Shown here one piece after another: positions 25,778-28,726 of a stretch of DNA of 28,726 nt (its first letter is position 1; each line of letters begins with the position of its first letter). The notes beneath the pieces are model-generated. The model did not search any database. It was not told where the DNA came from and saw only the letters and a program-made list of their open reading frames with translations. This DNA comes from Mucilaginibacter sp. UBA4741 (lineage in GTDB: Bacteria; Bacteroidota; Bacteroidia; Sphingobacteriales; Sphingobacteriaceae): assembly GCA_002403905.1 (NCBI GenBank), contig DHIR01000021.1, positions 1 through 28,726 on the forward strand, written 5' to 3'. The position numbers were made by a program, and so were the translations under genes.

Positions 25778-25822
25778 TAAATTTGCGGCGCAAACGGCAA
25801 GATGACCAGAAAATTTTGCCGC
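25778..25822 (+). promoter_or_regulatory. Possible pfkA -7 box and leader hairpin
   Basis: TAAATTTG (25778-25785) matches TAnnTTTG and lies 70 bp before the pfkA ATG, just after the dsbD stop. The transcribed leader contains GCGGC (25785-25789) / GCCGC (25818-25822), with an alternative stem CGGCAA (25795-25800) / TTGCCG (25816-25821). The hairpin could also terminate dsbD transcripts. No good -33 element is seen. Confidence 0.35.
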
Positions 25823-25854
25823 GAAAAGAATAAAAACATCTGCCAATAATTACA

Positions 25855-26835
25855 ATGACCCCGATAAAAAAAATAGGACTTTTTACGTCCGGTAGTGACT
25901 CTCCAGGAATGAATGCCGCTATTAGGGCGGTTGTGCGATCAGCTATATATTATAATATTGAAGTTGCCGGTATCCGTCATGGTTTTGAGGGAATGATAAA
26001 TGGCGAGATCATCCCAATGGGTACAAAGTCGGTATCAAATATTATACAACGTGGTGGCACCATGTTAAAAACAGGGCGAAGCGAACAGTTTAAAAGCCCC
26101 CAAGGCCGCAAACTGGCGTATGAGCAGCTTAAGAAAAACAATATACAAGCATTAGTTGCCCTTGGTGGCAATGGTACCATAATTGGAGTTAAAGAATTTA
26201 ATGAAGAGTACCCGGATATTGCTGTTATAGCTGTGCCATGTACAATAGATAATGACTTGCGCGGGTCTGATTTTACCATAGGTTATGATACCGCTATTAA
26301 TACGGTAATTGAAGCAGTTGATAAGATTAGGGAAACAGCCGAATCGCACGACAGGCTGTTTATTGTCGAGGTAATGGGGGCCGACTCGGGCATGATTGCC
26401 CTGCGTACCGGCATGGGTGTAGGTGCCGAAGCTATTATGGTGCCCGAAACCAAGTCTGATCTGAACGCTTTGTTTGAAAGACTGGAAAGAGGCCGCAAAG
26501 ATAAAACATCAAAAATTGTTATGGTTGCCGAGGGTGATGAGCCGGGTGGTGCTTTCGAGATTGGCCGTGTCATAATGGAGCGCTATCCGAACTACGATAC
26601 CCGTGTATCTGTATTGGGCCACATCCAGCGCGGCGGTAAACCAACTTGTATGGATAGAGTACTGGCAAGTCGCTTAGGCGTGGCTGCTGTTGAGGCATTA
26701 ATGGCCGGCCATACCGGCGAAATGGTAGGCCTTATACATGACGACATTGCATTTACTCCGCTTGGTCAATCAGTTAAATATCATCAAGATGTTAATGCGG
26801 AGTTTATACGTATTGTAGAAATGCTTTCTTTATAA
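25855..26835 (+). CDS. pfkA: 6-phosphofructokinase family protein with altered active-site residues
   Basis: A 326-residue member of the ATP-PFK family, normally converting fructose 6-phosphate to the 1,6-bisphosphate. Overall family features are intact: P-G-M-N-A-A-I-R (17-24), I-I-Q-R-G-G-T (63-69), T-I-D-N-D (130-134, catalytic Asp), T-I-G-Y-D-T-A (141-147) and H-I-Q-R-G-G (256-261). Three usual positions differ. The ATP loop reads T-S-G-S-D-S-P-G instead of T-S-G-G-D-A-P-G. The magnesium/ATP motif G-G-D-G-S is G-G-N-G-T (104-108). The substrate-binding M-G-R is M-G-A (174-176). It may be a second, divergent PFK paralogue with altered activity or a regulatory role. The start is ATG 25855. 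It is monocistronic, followed by a large inverted repeat. Confidence 0.85.
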   Translation: MTPIKKIGLFTSGSDSPGMNAAIRAVVRSAIYYNIEVAGIRHGFEGMINGEIIPMGTKSVSNIIQRGGTMLKTGRSEQFKSPQGRKLAYEQLKKNNIQALVALGGNGTIIGVKEFNEEYPDIAVIAVPCTIDNDLRGSDFTIGYDTAINTVIEAVDKIRETAESHDRLFIVEVMGADSGMIALRTGMGVGAEAIMVPETKSDLNALFERLERGRKDKTSKIVMVAEGDEPGGAFEIGRVIMERYPNYDTRVSVLGHIQRGGKPTCMDRVLASRLGVAAVEALMAGHTGEMVGLIHDDIAFTPLGQSVKYHQDVNAEFIRIVEMLSL

Positions 26836-26836
26836 C

Positions 26837-26910
26837 AGTTTTGAGTTATGGGTGATGAGTTTTGAGCAAGTAATTTTTAACTCAAAACTTAAAACTCATC
26901 ACTCAAAACT
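26837..26910. terminator. Composite inverted repeat between convergent genes, likely bidirectional terminator
   Basis: AGTTTTGAGT (26837-26846) pairs perfectly with ACTCAAAACT (26901-26910). Inside, GATGAGTTTT (26854-26863) can pair with AAAACTCATC (26891-26900), and GTTTTGAG (26859-26866) with CTCAAAAC (26881-26888), so two alternative inner stems exist. It begins one base after the pfkA stop, and its right end includes part of the TAG stop of the convergent nucleotidase. AT-rich flanks on both sides fit termination in both directions. Confidence 0.6.
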
Positions 26911-27436
26911 ACAACAACTTCTCCGCTACTTCCTTCCAGCTATTTACACGTTCGTACCCGGTTAACAGTAAGTTATGTGGCGATGTGTACAAAAGCTTAC
27001 GGCCGTTAAAACGGGTAAAGTTTTTGGTGCGGTCATCTATCATGATATCAGTATTCACAATCTTGTAGCCGCAAAACATAATATTGGTCCAGGATATAAA
27101 AGGGAAATGATCGCCCAGCCAGGCCTGCTTATCTTCTAACGAGTTAGGGAACTCTGTCGCTGCTGATACAATAAACACATCGTACTTTTTAGTTAACTCT
27201 TCAATAACCTCGCGGCTATCGGCTATTACTTTCAGATCCCTAAAGAAACCTTTACGGTTAATGTATTCGCGCAGGGTATGGTCCAATTCGGGCGGCAGCA
27301 ATTCTCTAAACTCCTTGCCGTGCATTTGCTCAAGGGTGTAATCATAACCGTGTTCCTGCTGATAAATGGTTATAAATTTATCAATTGGGTCGGCAATAAC
27401 CTCGTCCATATCTATGGCGATACTTAATTTGTTCAT
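26909..27436 (-). CDS. 5'(3')-deoxyribonucleotidase-like HAD phosphatase
   Basis: A 175-residue HAD-superfamily phosphatase of the NT5C (mitochondrial/cytosolic deoxyribonucleotidase) type, expected to dephosphorylate nucleoside monophosphates. Motif I is D-M-D-E-V-I-A-D (9-16, Asp9 nucleophile, Asp11 acid/base), motif II the Ser/Thr after I-V-S-A-A-T-E-F, and motif III/IV the C-terminal I-M-I-D-D-R-T-K-N. The cap region contains the family's F-F-R-D-L segment. It stops with TAG, the only gene in the window to do so at a natural end, and TGA follows in frame two codons later. It is convergent with pfkA and divergent from rpsP. Confidence 0.87.
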   Translation of the reverse strand: MNKLSIAIDMDEVIADPIDKFITIYQQEHGYDYTLEQMHGKEFRELLPPELDHTLREYINRKGFFRDLKVIADSREVIEELTKKYDVFIVSAATEFPNSLEDKQAWLGDHFPFISWTNIMFCGYKIVNTDIMIDDRTKNFTRFNGRKLLYTSPHNLLLTGYERVNSWKEVAEKLL

Positions 27437-27508
27437 GCCGGTAAATTTCAGGGTTTTATGTTAGAAAAGGCTTTTGAATTTTGAATTTTTTATTTTGAAT
27501 TATATTGC

Positions 27509-27516
27509 TACCTTTG
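27509..27516 (+). promoter_or_regulatory. Probable rpsP promoter -7 box (TACCTTTG)
   Basis: TACCTTTG fits the Bacteroidota TAnnTTTG box and lies 57 bp upstream of the rpsP ATG. TTTTG words upstream (27479-27483 and 27493-27497) are not at the ideal -33 spacing. The leader contains a short stem CCCCG (27520-27524) / CGGGG (27538-27542), which may stabilise or regulate the ribosomal mRNA. Confidence 0.5.
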
Positions 27517-27572
27517 CGTCCCCGCTGAAATAAACTCCGGGGGAATGTTGAACACATAATTTTAAAATAAAC

Positions 27573-28217
27573 ATGGCAACTAAAATCAGATTGCAAAGAC
27601 ATGGTAAAAAGGGTAAACCTTTTTATTACATTGTAGTAGCAGACGCTCGTGCTCCGCGTGACGGACGCTTTATTGAGCGTTTGGGTTCATATAACCCAAA
27701 CACAAACCCTGCAACTATTGACATTAACTTCGACAAAACCCTTAACTGGGTTAATGATGGTGCACAACCAACAGATACTTGTCGTGCTATACTTGCTTAC
27801 AAAGGTGTTATGTACAAAAAACACTTACAAGGCGGTGTAAAAAAAGGTGCTTTAACCGAAGATCAGGCTGCAGCAAAATTTGCTGAATGGTTAGATCAAA
27901 AAGATGGTAAGATCACCGGTAAAAAATCAGACTTAAATACAGCTAAAGATACAGCCCGCAAAGCCGCGTTAATTGCTGAAGCTAAGAAGAAGGAAGATAA
28001 AGCTGCCGCTATTGCTGCAAAATACACTCCTCCTGCTGAAGAAGTTGAAGAAGAAGCACCGGTTGCAGAAGTTGAAGAAACTCCGGCTGCTGAAGCAGCA
28101 GAAGCACCAGTTACTGTAGCAGAAGTTGAAGAAGCACCAGTTGCTGAAGCTGCTACTGAAGAAGCACCTGCTGCTGAAACAGAAGCTCCGGCTGCAGAAG
28201 CTGATAGCGCTGAGTAA
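27573..28217 (+). CDS. rpsP: 30S ribosomal protein bS16 with long acidic C-terminal tail
   Basis: S16 binds 16S rRNA early in assembly of the small subunit. Residues 1-83 are the standard protein: [11 protein letters not shown], then [20 protein letters not shown] and L-G-S-Y-N-P. Extra sequence follows: a lysine/alanine-rich segment (about 110-150) and a tail of Ala/Glu/Pro/Val repeats (about 153-214) with recurring E-E-A-P-V-A-E units. The total of 214 residues is well over twice the usual length; extended S16 is known from Bacteroidota. The tail is probably disordered. rimM follows 75 bp downstream, the usual rpsP-rimM order. The low-complexity tail creates long antisense open frames that are not genes. 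Confidence 0.96.
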   Translation: MATKIRLQRHGKKGKPFYYIVVADARAPRDGRFIERLGSYNPNTNPATIDINFDKTLNWVNDGAQPTDTCRAILAYKGVMYKKHLQGGVKKGALTEDQAAAKFAEWLDQKDGKITGKKSDLNTAKDTARKAALIAEAKKKEDKAAAIAAKYTPPAEEVEEEAPVAEVEETPAAEAAEAPVTVAEVEEAPVAEAATEEAPAAETEAPAAEADSAE

Positions 28218-28239
28218 TTTAGCGACGAAAAACTTATAT

Positions 28240-28272
28240 AATGGCGAAGCAACCGATAGGTTCTTCGCCATT
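28240..28272 (+). terminator. Strong hairpin between rpsP and rimM
   Basis: AATGGCGAAG (28240-28249) and CTTCGCCATT (28263-28272) form a perfect 10-bp stem. Inside, AACC-GATA-GGTT adds four more pairs after a single bulged C. GTTATTTA follows, without a strong T-run. It may be a partial terminator or an mRNA-processing/stability hairpin that sets rpsP expression above rimM. Confidence 0.55.
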
Positions 28273-28292
28273 GTTATTTAAACACATTTATA

Positions 28293-28726
28293 ATGAAAAT
28301 TGAAGACTGTTTCCGCATAGGTAGTATACTAAAAACCAAAGGACTTAAAGGCGAAATACAAATGTATGTAGACTTTGACGGATTGGACAATATAGACTTT
28401 AACGCCATTTTTGTGGAGATAGCCGGAAAGTTGGCTCCATTTTTTGTGGAGTCGGTTAAATATCATCAAAACGGCCAGGCCTATATGTACCTGGAAGATG
28501 TTGATACTATTGAGAAAGCGTCACCATTGGTAAAAAAAGATGTTTACCTGCCCAATAAACTAAAGCCTAAAAAGAAAAAAAGTGATTTCACCCTAAAGGA
28601 CCTGATAGATTTTACCGCTGTTGATGAAAACGAAGGTGAGCTGGGTAAGATAGCCGCTATACATGAATATCCTCAACAATTAATTGCCGCCGTAACCTAC
28701 AAAAACTGCGAAGTGCTTTTCCCGCT
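28293..28726 (+). CDS. rimM: Ribosome maturation factor RimM (partial, runs off the window)
   Basis: RimM helps fold the 3' domain of 16S rRNA and binds S19 during assembly of the small subunit. About 144 residues are present. The N-terminal barrel carries R-I-G-x-I-L-K-T-K-G-L-K-G-E-I, the conserved G-x-x-G-E. Then come the L-E-D-V-D-T-I-E-K-A-S-P-L segment and the start of the PRC-like domain (K-D-L-I-D-F-T-A-V-D-E-N-E-G-E-L-G-K-I). The ATG at 28293 follows the inter-gene hairpin. The C-terminal end lies outside the window. Its position after rpsP is the standard one. Confidence 0.93.
   Translation, partial: MKIEDCFRIGSILKTKGLKGEIQMYVDFDGLDNIDFNAIFVEIAGKLAPFFVESVKYHQNGQAYMYLEDVDTIEKASPLVKKDVYLPNKLKPKKKKSDFTLKDLIDFTAVDENEGELGKIAAIHEYPQQLIAAVTYKNCEVLFP

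Noticed and set aside
27896..28271. Two overlapping antisense open frames at the end of rpsP
   Set aside because: They arise from the Ala/Glu repeat tail of S16 read backwards and give Ser/Ala- or Ser/Phe-rich low-complexity sequence.

Overview
The window looks like a chromosomal segment of a Bacteroidota bacterium, most likely Sphingobacteriaceae (a Mucilaginibacter- or Pedobacter-like soil or plant-associated organism). This is inferred from gene content: tandem sulfatases, a BT_3928-type DoxX protein preceded by DUF1599, a TPR/transmembrane/HTH one-component regulator, rsfS-ftsH-LUD divergent from birA, ribosomal protein S16 with a long acidic tail, almost exclusive TAA stops, weak Shine-Dalgarno signals and TAnnTTTG-type -7 boxes. 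No rRNA, tRNA, CRISPR array, transposase or prophage gene is visible.

Layout. 1-2905: two minus-strand sulfatases in tandem, with a 337-bp upstream gap carrying TGTTTCA repeats. 3243-4097: folP (minus), divergent from a plus-strand, tightly overlapping cluster: DUF1599, DoxX/BT_3928, an AT-rich AAA ATPase fused to a DUF4435/TOPRIM-like domain, an orphan DppB-type ABC permease and aroK. 9121-11357: a stand-alone receiver domain and a TPR-TM-HTH regulator (minus). 11555-13210: a COG4627-like methyltransferase converging on a DUF2304/glycosyltransferase-2 pair. 13384-18979: two large exported hydrolases on the minus strand, both disrupted: an S9B dipeptidyl-peptidase split by a one-base frameshift, and a TPR zinc metallopeptidase interrupted by an in-frame TAG. 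18980-19422: a 443-bp gene-free region with an ordered set of six hairpins. 19423-22697: LUD protein, ftsH and rsfS (minus), divergent from birA. 23594-25775: a two-gene DsbD-type disulfide-reductase system whose larger gene is interrupted by TAG. 25855-28726: a divergent pfkA paralogue, a 5'(3')-nucleotidase (minus), rpsP and the start of rimM.

Most genes are housekeeping (folate, aromatic amino acids, biotin ligase, glycolysis, ribosome, membrane proteolysis) or typical envelope functions. The strongest accessory signal is the 547-residue ATPase-DUF4435 protein at 5925-7568. It has ABC/AAA motifs followed by a TOPRIM-like nuclease signature in one chain, an architecture reminiscent of OLD/GajA or a single-chain PARIS (AriA-AriB) anti-phage effector, and it sits with foreign-looking base composition inside a housekeeping cluster. 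The second notable signal is the inverted pair of three-hairpin modules at 19112-19296, whose stems differ by compensatory changes. Three disrupted genes within 12 kb suggest either recent decay or sequence error; reads are needed to decide.
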